Shown here piece by piece: positions 51,573-59,591 of a stretch of DNA of 64,000 nt. The notes under the pieces were generated by a model, which saw only the letters and a program-made list of their open reading frames with translations, was not told the DNA's origin and made no database searches. The stretch lies in NCBI GenBank assembly GCA_963719855.1, contig CAVRDK010000004.1, positions 434,001 through 498,000 on the forward strand, in the 5' to 3' direction. Positions within the stretch are counted from its first letter, which is position 1. The number at the start of each line of letters is the position of its first letter. A program made the translations under genes and the position numbers. Origin of the DNA: CAIQPV01 sp963719855 (lineage in GTDB: Bacteria > Pseudomonadota > Gammaproteobacteria > Burkholderiales > Gallionellaceae).

Positions 51573-52289
51573 TCATATCTTTAGCCATGTCTTGTCCAGA
51601 CTCAAAGTGTAAACAGTCAACGTCAACACGACTTCAGGATGCTTCTCAACTTTCATTTCCGCCTCGCCCCAAAACATTTGCGTCGGCAATTGCTCTAGCT
51701 CGGTCAGGTATTGCAGCAAATCAAGATAACTGCCGCGCACAATAATTTTCACACCGTGCTTGAATAACTGATTGTCCGGCGCTGCTGCCGCACTCGCTGG
51801 CGCAGCACTATCCGCACTCGCGGGCTTAGCGCCAGCCCCACCCGGTTTAACCGCTACTTTCTCGACCAAAGGGGCAACCGGCAAAGTTTGCAGATTAACC
51901 AATTGCAAGCGGCCATTTTGATGGAGCACCTGCTCCAGCAACTCGGCCATTTTTTCTGGCGCTACCAAGTGCTCGCGGCTGCTTTTCAGATAAACAGCAC
52001 CCTCCGCGAGTTGTTGCCTGGATTGCTCCAGACGATGGCGCAGCGGCGATTTTCCAACATCTTTCCTGCTCTGCGACAAAGCATCAATCTGCGCCTGGAT
52101 CGTCTTTAGTTTCTCCTGCTTCTGTTGCATCTCGGTGAATTGTTTTTTCTTCTCCGCCAGCAAAGGATCAAGGAATAATGTATTGATCAGCGCGACCAGC
52201 GCGAACGCGGCGGCGGCAAAAATCAACCCGCGTTCGCGCAGTGATATGCCGTCAACCTTGCTGATGAGATTTTCCCAGTGCTGTTTCAT
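51573..52289 (-). CDS. mshJ: MSHA biogenesis protein MshJ (type II secretion M-like)
   Basis: 238 residues. A cytoplasmic start (KQHWENLISKVDGISLRERG), one span (LIFAAAAFALVALINTLF), a coiled-coil (KKKQFTEMQQKQEKLKTIQA) and a periplasmic ferredoxin-like domain with VKIIVRGSYLDLLQYLTELE. An Ala/Pro-rich linker with many S-A repeats (about 150-175). It overlaps the next upstream gene by 4 bp. Part of the inner-membrane platform. Confidence 0.88.
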   Translation of the reverse strand: MKQHWENLISKVDGISLRERGLIFAAAAFALVALINTLFLDPLLAEKKKQFTEMQQKQEKLKTIQAQIDALSQSRKDVGKSPLRHRLEQSRQQLAEGAVYLKSSREHLVAPEKMAELLEQVLHQNGRLQLVNLQTLPVAPLVEKVAVKPGGAGAKPASADSAAPASAAAAPDNQLFKHGVKIIVRGSYLDLLQYLTELEQLPTQMFWGEAEMKVEKHPEVVLTLTVYTLSLDKTWLKI

Positions 52290-52915
52290 TTTTTTACTGC
52301 CTTGTCATCTCCCGCCTTCGCAACCTCAACGGATTGCAGCGTGAACGCGACATAGCGCTCTTCATTAGCGCCCCGCTGCATCTGAAGCGACGCAAATGAT
52401 TTTCCGCGCATCACGGGTTCCTGATCCAGTCTGCGGATATAAGCTCCCAGCAACTCGGGGGACAGCACCGCGCCACTTATGCTCATCTGCGCCGCATCCC
52501 CGGCAATATCGAAACTGGTCAGCCACAAACCGTTTACTGCCTGGCGCGCAAATGCACGCATGTATTCCGAATACCCGGTGATATTGCCTACCCCAACGCT
52601 CTTCAAAGATGCGATAAGTTCATTCTGTGCTGTCAACCTGGCTTCGGTTGACTTCAATTCGTCGTCCAGCAATTGGCTTGATTTCTGCGGCGAGAGTTCC
52701 GCCATGTATTGGCTCAGCCTGGCCTGCTGGTCGTCGTTGCGCTTGCTTGTCTCGTGAATCTGCGCGGTCAGTAACTTGACCTGATACCACGCATAGCCGT
52801 AGACCAACCCCGAACCCAGCACGATCAAGCCCAGCATCTGCAGCATGGTAACCAAAGAAAATAATTTTCTCGGGTTCATGAAAATCGGGTTGAATAGATT
52901 AATCTGCTGGCTCAC
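52286..52915 (-). CDS. MSHA biogenesis protein, PilN-like (MshI2)
   Basis: 209 residues: QQINLFNPIFMNPRKLFSLV then a span (MLQMLGLIVLGSGLVYGYAW) and a coiled-coil/PilN-type periplasmic domain (SVGVGNITGYSEYMRAFARQ, TSFDIAGDAAQMSISGAVLS). It overlaps both neighbours by 4 bp (ATGA), between the mshI remnant and mshJ, matching the MshI-MshI2-MshJ order where the ATPase-like and PilN-like parts are separate genes. Confidence 0.85.
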   Translation of the reverse strand: MSQQINLFNPIFMNPRKLFSLVTMLQMLGLIVLGSGLVYGYAWYQVKLLTAQIHETSKRNDDQQARLSQYMAELSPQKSSQLLDDELKSTEARLTAQNELIASLKSVGVGNITGYSEYMRAFARQAVNGLWLTSFDIAGDAAQMSISGAVLSPELLGAYIRRLDQEPVMRGKSFASLQMQRGANEERYVAFTLQSVEVAKAGDDKAVKK

Positions 52916-53870
52916 AGTTCCCTCCTTTCCTGCCGCAGGGCGGCGCCCAAAGGAAGTAATGAGCGGACAGCATATTCACTGTTTGCCAGTTCGGGCGCGG
53001 CACGGATATCCAACACCTGCGCCAAATCAAGCTGCTCCATCGGCACGTCCAGACCGGGCGCCAACTCCGCAACCAGACCCAGTTGTTCCGGTGCGGAAAT
53101 CAGCAAACGTGCCACCGAAATATAGCTATATTGGCGACCGAAATAATCCATGGAACGCTGCAATTCCAACTCCAGTCGTTCCAGATTCTGTTGGCGCTGG
53201 CTTTCGTCGGCATCCTGTAATTGACCCAGAGTGACTTCGATGCGACGCGCCAAATACAATTCACCGCCACAAGTAAAGGTAAGCAAGCCGCCATTATCAT
53301 CAAAAGCCAGCAGAGCCAGTCCATGATCACCTTCCTCAAATAACGCGGCAATATTGCGCTGCGCCATTTCCGGAATATCGATCACATTGAGATCAATCTT
53401 CGCTCTTTCAAACAACGTCTCGAGCTTCTTTATGTTGTTGTTGGGTGCGGCAATCGCATACAGGGATGGCAGGCGCTCCCCCCCGCCTTGTTGGGAGGGA
53501 TTTTCAACACATCGATGGTGGCATCATCTACCGGGAAATTCAGCGAATCCTTGACGCGCCAGCGGATAGCCGCCTTCAGCTCGTTCGCATGAACATTGGG
53601 CGTATCCACCAACAACATCTGGTAATCGCCGGGAGCAAGCAGCGTAGTAAATTGAAAATCAGCAATGCGCGCATCCTTGCGGAGTTTCTCCAGCATAGCC
53701 GGGGTCACATTGCTCATGGGATAGAAAGCGCACACCAGCACCTGCGGCTTGCCGTCAGTGAGCTTCACATGAGTGAGATGCACGCCGTTGGCATTGACGC
53801 AAATAGCGAACCAGCCAACGCGCTGGCTGGTTCGGTTGAACAAATTGGATAAAATCTCCGGGATTTTCAT
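52912..53870 (-). pseudogene. mshI: mshI (PilM-like actin-fold component), interrupted by a frameshift at a G7 run
   Basis: Two frames make one MshI: 53430-53870 (146 codons, KIPEILSNLFNRTSQRVGWF to KAGG) and 52912-53415 (FERAKIDLNVIDIPEMAQRN onward). Between them lies a run of seven C on the plus strand at about 53478-53484; with one more G on the coding strand the frame would read GERLPSLYAIAAPNNNIKKL then ETLFERAKI, joining both parts without loss. So a single-base deletion, a sequencing error, or a -1 slip at G-GGG-GGA could each explain it. MshI is the cytoplasmic PilM-like protein that binds the MshI2/J platform. Confidence 0.8.
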
Positions 53871-53924
53871 AACTAGCCTGATAAATATCTAATTTAAACC
53901 CAAACAAGCGTTGGCAGGAATCAC

Positions 53925-53996
53925 TTGTGGGAGCGGCTTTAGCCGCGATTCACGCTACCCACTGTTTAATTGTCGCGGCTAAAGCCGCTCCCACAA
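53925..53996. repeat. REPIN-like inverted pair of REP sequences
   Basis: TTGTGGGAGCGGCTTTAGCCGC (53925-) and its exact inverse GCGGCTAAAGCCGCTCCCACAA (to 53996) flank 24 bp. Each half also has an internal GCGGC-TTTA-GCCGC stem. This fits the GTGGGAGCGGCTTTAGCCGCGA REP class mobilised by RAYT transposases; none is in the window. Confidence 0.8.
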
Positions 53997-54219
53997 AAAG
54001 TCATTTCAAAATTGAAAATGGAACAAGCCTATAGAGCCGAAATCGAAAACCGTCGTTATCACTCGCAAGAGTGCTACTGGCATCACTATATCGACATGCT
54101 TTAAATTTAGCTGAATAAACAAGGGGGGAAAACACTTGCAATTCCTCCGTTCGGTTAACGGAGGCTACATCAGGGCGTATTGATTGATGAAGCAACTGGC
54201 CTTGTATGGCATATCTGTT
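53997..54219. other. Non-coding gap between mshI and mshP
   Basis: With the REPIN this makes a 349-bp gap inside the msh operon. It contains a hairpin CCTCCGTT-CGGTT-AACGGAGG (54145-54165) and otherwise no supported ORF; a 64-codon frame on the minus strand shows no RBS or family features. Confidence 0.5.
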
Positions 54220-54714
54220 TCAATAACTTTCACTCTGATAGACGATTCCCGATGCCACACCGTCAACCCCGCTGGCAATGGTTGCCTGCATTACTCGTTC
54301 AACATAGTCTGACTGACCTGGCGCGCCCTGCGTCGCGGTGGATGTCAGGGTAAAGATCGTTACCGCACTTGCCGCCTCACTATACGTCGTCGTGTTATCG
54401 CAAGCTACGTTCACGTTCACCGCAAATCCACTCAAATTTCCGCCCAAGGTTAGCTGCTGAGGATTAGGAGGGAGTGGGGGGCATGACATACCGCTTTGCA
54501 ACACCTCATACGCGCCCCATTCTTTACCTGCCAGTGCCGCCTGATACGCACGCGAACCCAGCATGTCGAGCGCAGAGCTTTGCTGCTGCGCGGTAAAGAA
54601 CGTCACCGCCATTGCTCCCAGCCCTGCCAAAACCACCAACAGGAAGATGGCCGTGATCAGGCTGAATCCCCGTTGCACTTTACGTCTCATTGTAATCATG
54701 GTCGCATGCTTCAT
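54220..54714 (-). CDS. mshP: MSHA biogenesis protein MshP (PilX/GspK-like minor pseudopilin)
   Basis: 164 residues. Prepilin-like N-terminus RRKVQRGFSLITAIFLLVVL (cleavage after Gly; +1 Phe, and Ile-Thr instead of the usual Glu at +5) and hydrophobic helix to GAMAVTFF. The rest is Cys- and Thr-containing extracellular domain ending YQSESY. It overlaps mshO by 4 bp. MshP proteins lack Glu5 and are thought to cap or initiate the pilus. Confidence 0.8.
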   Translation of the reverse strand: MKHATMITMRRKVQRGFSLITAIFLLVVLAGLGAMAVTFFTAQQQSSALDMLGSRAYQAALAGKEWGAYEVLQSGMSCPPLPPNPQQLTLGGNLSGFAVNVNVACDNTTTYSEAASAVTIFTLTSTATQGAPGQSDYVERVMQATIASGVDGVASGIVYQSESY

Positions 54715-55526
54715 GGCGCGTTGGCGATACTGGCAGTGTCGTACAGGCTGATACTTTCGCCACTCTCGGTAATGGTTAAGTACAAGTTCACCAAATTTGC
54801 CACTGGGTTAGCAAACTTACAAGCGTTCACATTGCTCGCCAGCAAATTCCCGCCAGCTAATGTTGAGGTGGGCTGCGTGGCGGCAATGGCGTAGCCCGCA
54901 TAGCGCGTCAACGTCCCCGCTGTCGGATTGCACGCATAGCTGACCGGTGTGGAAATTACCTGGAAACGATTTCCCGGTGATCCTGACGGAAACGTAAAAG
55001 TATTGAAAGTTACCGCAGGTGGTGTACCCCCTGTATAGGATGCACTATTGATCCCAGTGTAGGCGCTATTGCCAGCAGTGTTATTGACCACTATCAGGTT
55101 GCCTGCCGCGAAAGTAGGCATCGGCCCGAGTACTTCGAAGCAGGTGTCGGGAGCACCAATCGACAATGCATCACCTGCCCCGCCACAACTGCCTGTACCC
55201 CCTGTCGCATTGGAACGGTAACGCCCCCCACCCGTGACCGGGATGAATTCCAAATAACAGGTATCCGTTGTACCGTTGCAGGAACCGCCGGACTGGTTGG
55301 TTATCCGTGCACTGTTGGGCAATGCCGTGCGCAAGTCACGTTTAATGCGGCTTATGGCGGTATCCGCTATGTCGGTTATCTCGGCACGGCGCGCACTGTC
55401 CACATAACCCTGCACCGGCCCACTGATAAATATCGCGATCATTCCGCCCAGAATGCCGGTAATGACCATCACCACAATCATTTCGATCAGGGTGAAACCG
55501 CGCTGGAATTTTAGATTGAGTTGCAT
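54711..55526 (-). CDS. mshO: MSHA biogenesis protein MshO (minor prepilin)
   Basis: 271 residues. Leader QLNLKFQRG then FTLIEMIVVMVITGILGGMI with Glu at +5 and a hydrophobic helix; the globular part has several Cys (for example GGSCNGTTDTCYLEF) likely in disulfides and repeated G-G/T-G turns. Type IV pilus minor pilin exported and processed by PilD. ATG-TGA style overlap with mshD (one base) and mshP (4 bp). Confidence 0.88.
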   Translation of the reverse strand: MQLNLKFQRGFTLIEMIVVMVITGILGGMIAIFISGPVQGYVDSARRAEITDIADTAISRIKRDLRTALPNSARITNQSGGSCNGTTDTCYLEFIPVTGGGRYRSNATGGTGSCGGAGDALSIGAPDTCFEVLGPMPTFAAGNLIVVNNTAGNSAYTGINSASYTGGTPPAVTFNTFTFPSGSPGNRFQVISTPVSYACNPTAGTLTRYAGYAIAATQPTSTLAGGNLLASNVNACKFANPVANLVNLYLTITESGESISLYDTASIANAP

Positions 55527-56158
55527 CAGTGATTCGTCCGGTATCCGCTTGTGACAATTGTTCCCCCCATGGGGTCGGTAACGGTGACAGTAATCAATAC
55601 AGAATTCGCTGCGGAAATATTTCCTAACGCCGGTGGCACCACCGTCGTCGTCGTCAATGAATAATTATTCAGCCCCATAACCGGCGTACCGTCAATCGCA
55701 TAAATGCCTGTTGTGGCAAAACCATCGTAGTCACTCACAATGTGATAAACCGTTGCACGGTTCGCTGTCGTAACAGCCACATGCGCAGAGGTCGGACTAA
55801 AATCCCGAGCCTCAATCTCCTCCAGCAGCGACTCGGCAGCCGTCAGCGCCTGCTTGCGCAACATCGTATCGGCGCTGTGGCTGGTGATTTGATTCATCCC
55901 CAGCATGATCCCCGCCAGCGCAATGCTGACAATTACGATGAACATGATGAGTTCGATCAGGCTGATGCCTCGCTGCCTCGTCATTCCAGCAGAATTTATC
56001 TTATCGAGTTCGCGAGGTGTGGCCACCTCGAACATCTGCTTGATTCTGGCATCGGCGCGTTCCAGTAATTTTGGATTTTGCTGATAGGCCATCAAGAGGA
56101 ACCTGCGGTTCGCCTCGATTTCCTGCAACAAAAGATAGTTTTGTTCTGCCGTCGTCAT
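55526..56158 (-). CDS. mshD: MSHA prepilin MshD with a 58-residue in-frame N-terminal extension
   Basis: The 210-residue frame has two parts. Residues 1-58 (TTAEQNYLLLQEIEANRRFL ... RELDKINSAG) form a small, hydrophilic, helical protein that is probably the partner of the upstream nucleotidyltransferase (their genes overlap by ATGA). Residues 59-210 are a prepilin: TRQRG then ISLIELIMFIVIVSIALAG with Glu5. A working prepilin should start at the internal ATG 55984, though that has only a weak RBS (GCTGGA). So the cassette seems to have inserted so that its last ORF runs on into mshD. Confidence 0.8.
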   Translation of the reverse strand: MTTAEQNYLLLQEIEANRRFLLMAYQQNPKLLERADARIKQMFEVATPRELDKINSAGMTRQRGISLIELIMFIVIVSIALAGIMLGMNQITSHSADTMLRKQALTAAESLLEEIEARDFSPTSAHVAVTTANRATVYHIVSDYDGFATTGIYAIDGTPVMGLNNYSLTTTTVVPPALGNISAANSVLITVTVTDPMGGTIVTSGYRTNH

Positions 56159-56643
56159 TTTAGTGCCTGAATTTTTCGCAGCTCTTCGATATCAATCAAA
56201 TCCTTGCTGCGCCCCGTTCCGGTTTTCATCGTAATCAAGTGCTCAATTGAGGCAACCGGTATGCTGATCGGGCCAACTTCAACCATCGTCGCTTCGTGCC
56301 GCAAGTCAGCAAATGGAATCACTGGCTTGACCAGAATATCTATCACGGTCGCCATCGCCTGTGGACCGCGCAAACTGAAAGCCAACATACCCTTCTCGCG
56401 GTACCACTGCTCGATCAATTCCGGTTTGGTCAACGATTCAATCTCCACGGGGATCGTCGGGCGCAAACCGGAAGCCTTGGCTACAGAAAGAAACCTCTGC
56501 AAATTTTCCTCGTCCATCGCCAGCACCACGTCCACATCCATCGTAACTCGCTGATAACCGTGCAGCGCGACCGCAAGGCCACCCACCAGTACAAATTCGA
56601 TTTGGGCCTCCGCCAGCGTCTTAAGCAAACTAAACATGCTCAT
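56155..56643 (-). CDS. Nucleotidyltransferase-like protein of a cassette in the MSHA locus
   Basis: 162 residues from ATG 56643, chosen because GGAGGT lies 6 nt before it. The fold is minimal nucleotidyltransferase: FVLVGGLAVALHGYQRVTMD then DVDVVLAMDEENLQRF (G-G ... D-x-D), plus SIEHLITMKTGTGRSKDLID. This resembles AbiEii/DUF6036-type proteins often paired with a small antitoxin-like ORF. It overlaps the next ORF by 4 bp. The role is unknown; a TA or defence cassette is the best guess. Confidence 0.75.
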   Translation of the reverse strand: MSMFSLLKTLAEAQIEFVLVGGLAVALHGYQRVTMDVDVVLAMDEENLQRFLSVAKASGLRPTIPVEIESLTKPELIEQWYREKGMLAFSLRGPQAMATVIDILVKPVIPFADLRHEATMVEVGPISIPVASIEHLITMKTGTGRSKDLIDIEELRKIQALK

Positions 56644-56730
56644 GCTGCACCTCCGCAGTACAGCTTGCCGAGGTGGTCGCAATTTGCGACCACCTCGGTT
56701 TTTTCATCCTGGGAAAGCTGAAACATAAAT

Positions 56731-56853
56731 GTAGGATGGGTGGAGCAAAGCGTAACCCATCGTTCGGGTGCACGGCCAAAGGCTCTTCGGCTCGGCTTCG
56801 ATGGGTTACGGCCTGTGGCCTCCACCCATCCTACTGAAAACCATATAGAGGCA
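56731..56853. repeat. GTAGGATGGG repeat element
   Basis: GTAGGATGGGTGGAGC ... CTCCACCCATCCTAC inverted arms with inner TAACCCATCG / CGATGGGTTA, ending CTGAAAACCATATAGAGGCA. The last 21 bp are the exact inverse of the left end of the element at 60411-60568, so the two copies face each other around mshC-mshA. Confidence 0.75.
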
Positions 56854-56859
56854 ATTAAA

Positions 56860-57381
56860 TCAATGCACATAACCGGTTTCCGCCTCTACGGTGATTGATG
56901 TAATGGTATTGCCGCCGTTCACCGAAATGTTTTGTGGGGGGCTTGGAGCGCCCAACGCGCTGAAATTAAAATTGGCATAACCGCCCAGACTGATTCCGGA
57001 CGGTGCATCCACAGTATAGGTCGTCTGTCCTGCGGGATAACTTCCGCTAGGGCTTTGCAAGTCGGTATTGCAGGCCACATCTGTAAAGTTAGCTGCCGTC
57101 CTGAGCACCACCCTTGTTGCGCTGGGGAAGGTGACGCACACCAAGCGGTGCTGCGCAATCGCAGCCTTTTGTGCATAGCGCAGGGTGGAAATAACCTGGT
57201 CGTAAAAACCCCGGCTTTCGAATGCGGATTTGTCAAAATATTTCGCAACGGCTACGGCTGCCAGAACCCCGGCGATCACCATGACCGTAATCAGTTCGAC
57301 CATGGTGAAGCCGCGTTGAAATTCGGCACCCGATTTTCGAGGGCTATTTACGAATATACCGCGCTGCGAATCTCTTAACAT
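56860..57381 (-). CDS. mshC: MSHA prepilin MshC
   Basis: 173 residues. Leader of 24 residues ending KSGAEFQRG, then FTMVELITVMVIAGVLAAVA with Glu5; GspH/FimT-like body STLRYAQKAAIAQHRLVCV with one disulfide pair (RLVCVTF, VACNTD). Minor pilin of the MSHA machine. The unusually long leader allows an alternative start at a later codon, but none has a good RBS. Confidence 0.85.
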   Translation of the reverse strand: MLRDSQRGIFVNSPRKSGAEFQRGFTMVELITVMVIAGVLAAVAVAKYFDKSAFESRGFYDQVISTLRYAQKAAIAQHRLVCVTFPSATRVVLRTAANFTDVACNTDLQSPSGSYPAGQTTYTVDAPSGISLGGYANFNFSALGAPSPPQNISVNGGNTITSITVEAETGYVH

Positions 57382-57414
57382 GGCTCAAGATCTCTGGTCT
57401 ATTTGTTGCGATAA

Positions 57415-57777
57415 TCACATCGCAAGCAACACTTGCTCGGCAACAGCACGAACCTCTTTTCTGCGGCCATGCCCGGGGAAAGGCATTTCTTCCACTTCCA
57501 CCAAACCGAATCGTTCCAACTCATCAACATCCCGTTTGACCGCGCTGCGATCCCGATGAAGTCGTTGCGACAAATCGGTAATCGAGCCAGGACATTCCTT
57601 CACTTCACGGAACAGCATAAGCTTTGCTGTTGTGATCAACCGCGCCAAATCCTCCGGGTCTTCGAAGGCAATAATACGCTCACGCGTGATACGCTTGCCT
57701 TGATCGGACAGCTTCGCAATTTCCTTACCCCGCTTAAAGAATTCGTCTGTACTTGCCACTTTGATGGTCGTCTTCAT
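57415..57777 (-). CDS. Antitoxin of a TumE-TumA type toxin-antitoxin pair (winged-helix)
   Basis: 120 residues. C-terminal winged-helix: LMLFREVKECPGSITDLSQR, then LHRDRSAVKRDVDELERFGL (recognition helix) and a wing EVEEMPFPGHGRRKEVRAVA. N-terminal helical part binds the toxin (inference). It overlaps the toxin gene by 4 bp. Similar proteins are encoded with DUF6516/TumE toxins. Autoregulation of the pair is expected. Confidence 0.8.
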   Translation of the reverse strand: MKTTIKVASTDEFFKRGKEIAKLSDQGKRITRERIIAFEDPEDLARLITTAKLMLFREVKECPGSITDLSQRLHRDRSAVKRDVDELERFGLVEVEEMPFPGHGRRKEVRAVAEQVLLAM

Positions 57778-58070
57778 CTTTTGCTCCTAAATGCGATCCA
57801 GTCAGCCTGGAATCGTTCCTCAATGTCTTCGAAACTCTTGAATTCAACAGGCTCGACCACGCCCATGAAATGCCGGTGATGAGGGCCGTGTGCATTGTCA
57901 TAACCAACCACGCGCCCATTATCACCTTGGAAAAACGTGTGATTGATATACGCAAGATTGTACCGAACCACCCTCCCTCGCTCATCTACCCAAACTTCAC
58001 GGCGCAATACGCCGTTTCCATTCTTTGTGGATAATGACCACGAGTCATCGGATACTTTAGTTTCAGGCAT
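57774..58070 (-). CDS. TumE (DUF6516) family toxin
   Basis: 98 residues: RREVWVDERGRVVRYNLAYI, FFQGDNGRVVGYDNAHGPHH then RHFMGVVEPVEFKSFED, the family pattern with a conserved His-Gly-x-H-H-x-H. It comes before its antitoxin gene. Enzymatic activity is unproven; TA-type growth inhibition is inferred from family. Confidence 0.82.
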   Translation of the reverse strand: MPETKVSDDSWSLSTKNGNGVLRREVWVDERGRVVRYNLAYINHTFFQGDNGRVVGYDNAHGPHHRHFMGVVEPVEFKSFEDIEERFQADWIAFRSKR

Positions 58071-58131
58071 GACTCATCATATCACTGCTGACGGCAGTTT
58101 TACATAAGTAAATTAACCACAATTGTTAGAT

Positions 58132-58193
58132 GGCCGACAAAAAACAAGGGAGGCCGCAGCCCCCTTGTTTTAACGCTTTGTTCAATTCCATTG
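58132..58193 (-). terminator. Terminator copy 1, part of a 62-bp direct repeat (after yafQ)
   Basis: Stem AAACAAGGG / CCCTTGTTT with a GC-rich inner stem, followed by TTGTTTTTTGTC on the minus strand. The whole block GACAAAAAACAAGGGAGGCC ... GCTTTGTTCAATTCCATTG is repeated at 58865-58927 with about five differences. Confidence 0.8.
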
Positions 58194-58197
58194 CACC

Positions 58198-58470
58198 CTA
58201 CGCCCCGAAAATGTCTGAATGAGTGCCAGTGCGTGTCAGGTGCAAATCGTCGCCCTCAACGCGGTAGATTAGTAGCCAGTCAGGTTCAATATGCGAGTCT
58301 CGGTAACTCTTCCACTGACCTTTGAGCGGATGATCGAGGTATTCTGGGGGAAGTGGTGCGGCTTCAATCAGGAGCAAAAGCAGTGTACGCAATTTGCTCA
58401 AGTCCTTGCCGCGTTTCTGTGCGGTCTTTACATCACGCTTGAACTGGCCGGAACGAATCGGATTGCGCAC
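58198..58470 (-). CDS. YafQ-family mRNA interferase toxin
   Basis: 90 residues from GTG 58470, the start that gives the family N-terminus (RNPIRSGQFKRDVKTAQKRG); the longer frame would run through the antitoxin gene. RelE-like features: KGQWKSYRDSHIEPDWLLIY (H-x-E-P-D-W) and RTGTHSDIF, including catalytic His/Asp/Arg positions. It cuts mRNA at the ribosome. Only 1 bp separates it from dinJ. Family pairing with DinJ is standard. Confidence 0.9.
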   Translation of the reverse strand: MRNPIRSGQFKRDVKTAQKRGKDLSKLRTLLLLLIEAAPLPPEYLDHPLKGQWKSYRDSHIEPDWLLIYRVEGDDLHLTRTGTHSDIFGA

Positions 58471-58471
58471 A

Positions 58472-58711
58472 TCAAATGCCCAGATCCTTGAATAGCGCAT
58501 CAGCGGATGCAAACCGCTTGCCCTTGCCTTGTTCAAGTTCTTGCATGGCGGCAATAGTGGTCGTGTTTGGCGATTCCTGACGTGCGATGTAAAACCGCAT
58601 CAAGTCACGCACAATTTGAGCTGCTGGCCGGTGCACTGTAGCCGCGACAGCCATGAACTGGTCACGCAACTCCGGTTCCATCTTGATAGACATTTGCACT
58701 TCTTTGGACAT
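58472..58711 (-). CDS. DinJ/RelB-family antitoxin
   Basis: 79 residues: ribbon-helix-helix N-terminus SKEVQMSIKMEPELRDQFMA then VHRPAAQIVRDLMRFYIARQ, and a C-terminal toxin-binding tail GKGKRFASADALFKDLGI. First gene of the dinJ-yafQ operon; binds its own promoter by family analogy. Confidence 0.88.
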   Translation of the reverse strand: MSKEVQMSIKMEPELRDQFMAVAATVHRPAAQIVRDLMRFYIARQESPNTTTIAAMQELEQGKGKRFASADALFKDLGI

Positions 58712-58864
58712 GGTAGACCTCGAACCAACTGAATTAGCGGGTATGCTAACAGGTATCTATTCGGTATTCAAATACCTGCACCGAAGAATCCACAACGGAT
58801 ATCATCAATAAAAAGAAGCGGGTGCAGCTTTCCCGAAAGTCAGAAAGCGACGAAAAGCCAAGAC

Positions 58865-58927
58865 GGCTGACAAAAAACAAGGGAGGCCGAAGCCCCCCTT
58901 ATTTTAACGCTTTGTTCAATTACATTG
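58865..58927 (-). terminator. Terminator copy 2, part of a 62-bp direct repeat (after mshA)
   Basis: Same block as 58132-58193 (GGGAGGCCGAAGCCCCCCTT stem area with the T-run on the minus strand). It ends mshA transcription. The two copies bracket dinJ-yafQ. Confidence 0.8.
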
Positions 58928-58956
58928 ACCGAACATACTACGCAGGCTTGAATCAA

Positions 58957-59400
58957 TTACGAACAATATGCATTAGTGAGATTAGTCACGTCAATAGATG
59001 GCTGAATGTTGGCACCGGCGGACGCATTATAAGTAATCTTACAGCTTGTATGGCCGGCATCAACCTGTACATCAGGTACCGCTATAACGTAACCCCCCGT
59101 TGATAAGTCAACTGCAGCGAAAATACCCGACGCAGACGCATCAGGATAGCCACTAGACATGAGTACTATATTTCCGCCTTCAACTGTCACAGAAGAACCC
59201 GCTGCGGCACCTGTTGCAAGTTGTATACCATGCGCCATATTAGCCGCAGATTGCATGGAAGACACCACTGCTTGCATTTTGGCGATACGTGCCTGCGCCG
59301 AAAGATCACTGAACCTCGGCAATGCCACCGCCGCCAAGATGCCCAGAATCACAATTACCACGATCAGTTCGATCAGGGTAAAACCACTTTGTTGTTTCAT
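58957..59400 (-). CDS. mshA: MSHA major pilin MshA
   Basis: 147 residues from ATG 59400 (RBS AAGGAG). Very short leader KQQSG, then FTLIELIVVIVILGILAAVA with Glu5, and LPRFSDLSAQARIAKMQAVV. The body has two Cys near the C-terminus (GHTSCKI, NAYCS) for the D-region disulfide. The frame back to 59502 lies in the leader. Strong promoter and long structured leader upstream fit a highly expressed pilin; it stands apart from the other genes by TA cassettes downstream. Confidence 0.93.
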   Translation of the reverse strand: MKQQSGFTLIELIVVIVILGILAAVALPRFSDLSAQARIAKMQAVVSSMQSAANMAHGIQLATGAAAGSSVTVEGGNIVLMSSGYPDASASGIFAAVDLSTGGYVIAVPDVQVDAGHTSCKITYNASAGANIQPSIDVTNLTNAYCS

Positions 59401-59483
59401 TTTAATTCTCCTTACTCTTTCATTGAGGACAGTTATGTTGAGGCCGTCCCGTACCCCTGCGCAGAGCCGCAGCTCGCTGGGCA

Positions 59484-59504
59484 ACATGCACCGGTGGTGC
59501 ATGT
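59484..59504 (-). other. Hairpin in the mshA leader
   Basis: Perfect 9-bp stem ACATGCACC / GGTGCATGT with 3-nt loop, about 85-105 nt before the mshA start in the presumed 190-nt untranslated leader. Confidence 0.6.
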
Positions 59505-59591
59505 CGCTGTTCGATTCGGTTTACTTCAGCAACTAATTACCAAGGCAATTAAAACAGTCACTATCGTTAATTATCGGGCTTGTCAAGGAAA

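Noticed and set aside
54001..54195. 64-codon minus-strand frame between mshI and mshP
   Set aside because: No RBS, no family resemblance, and it lies in repeat-rich intergenic DNA.
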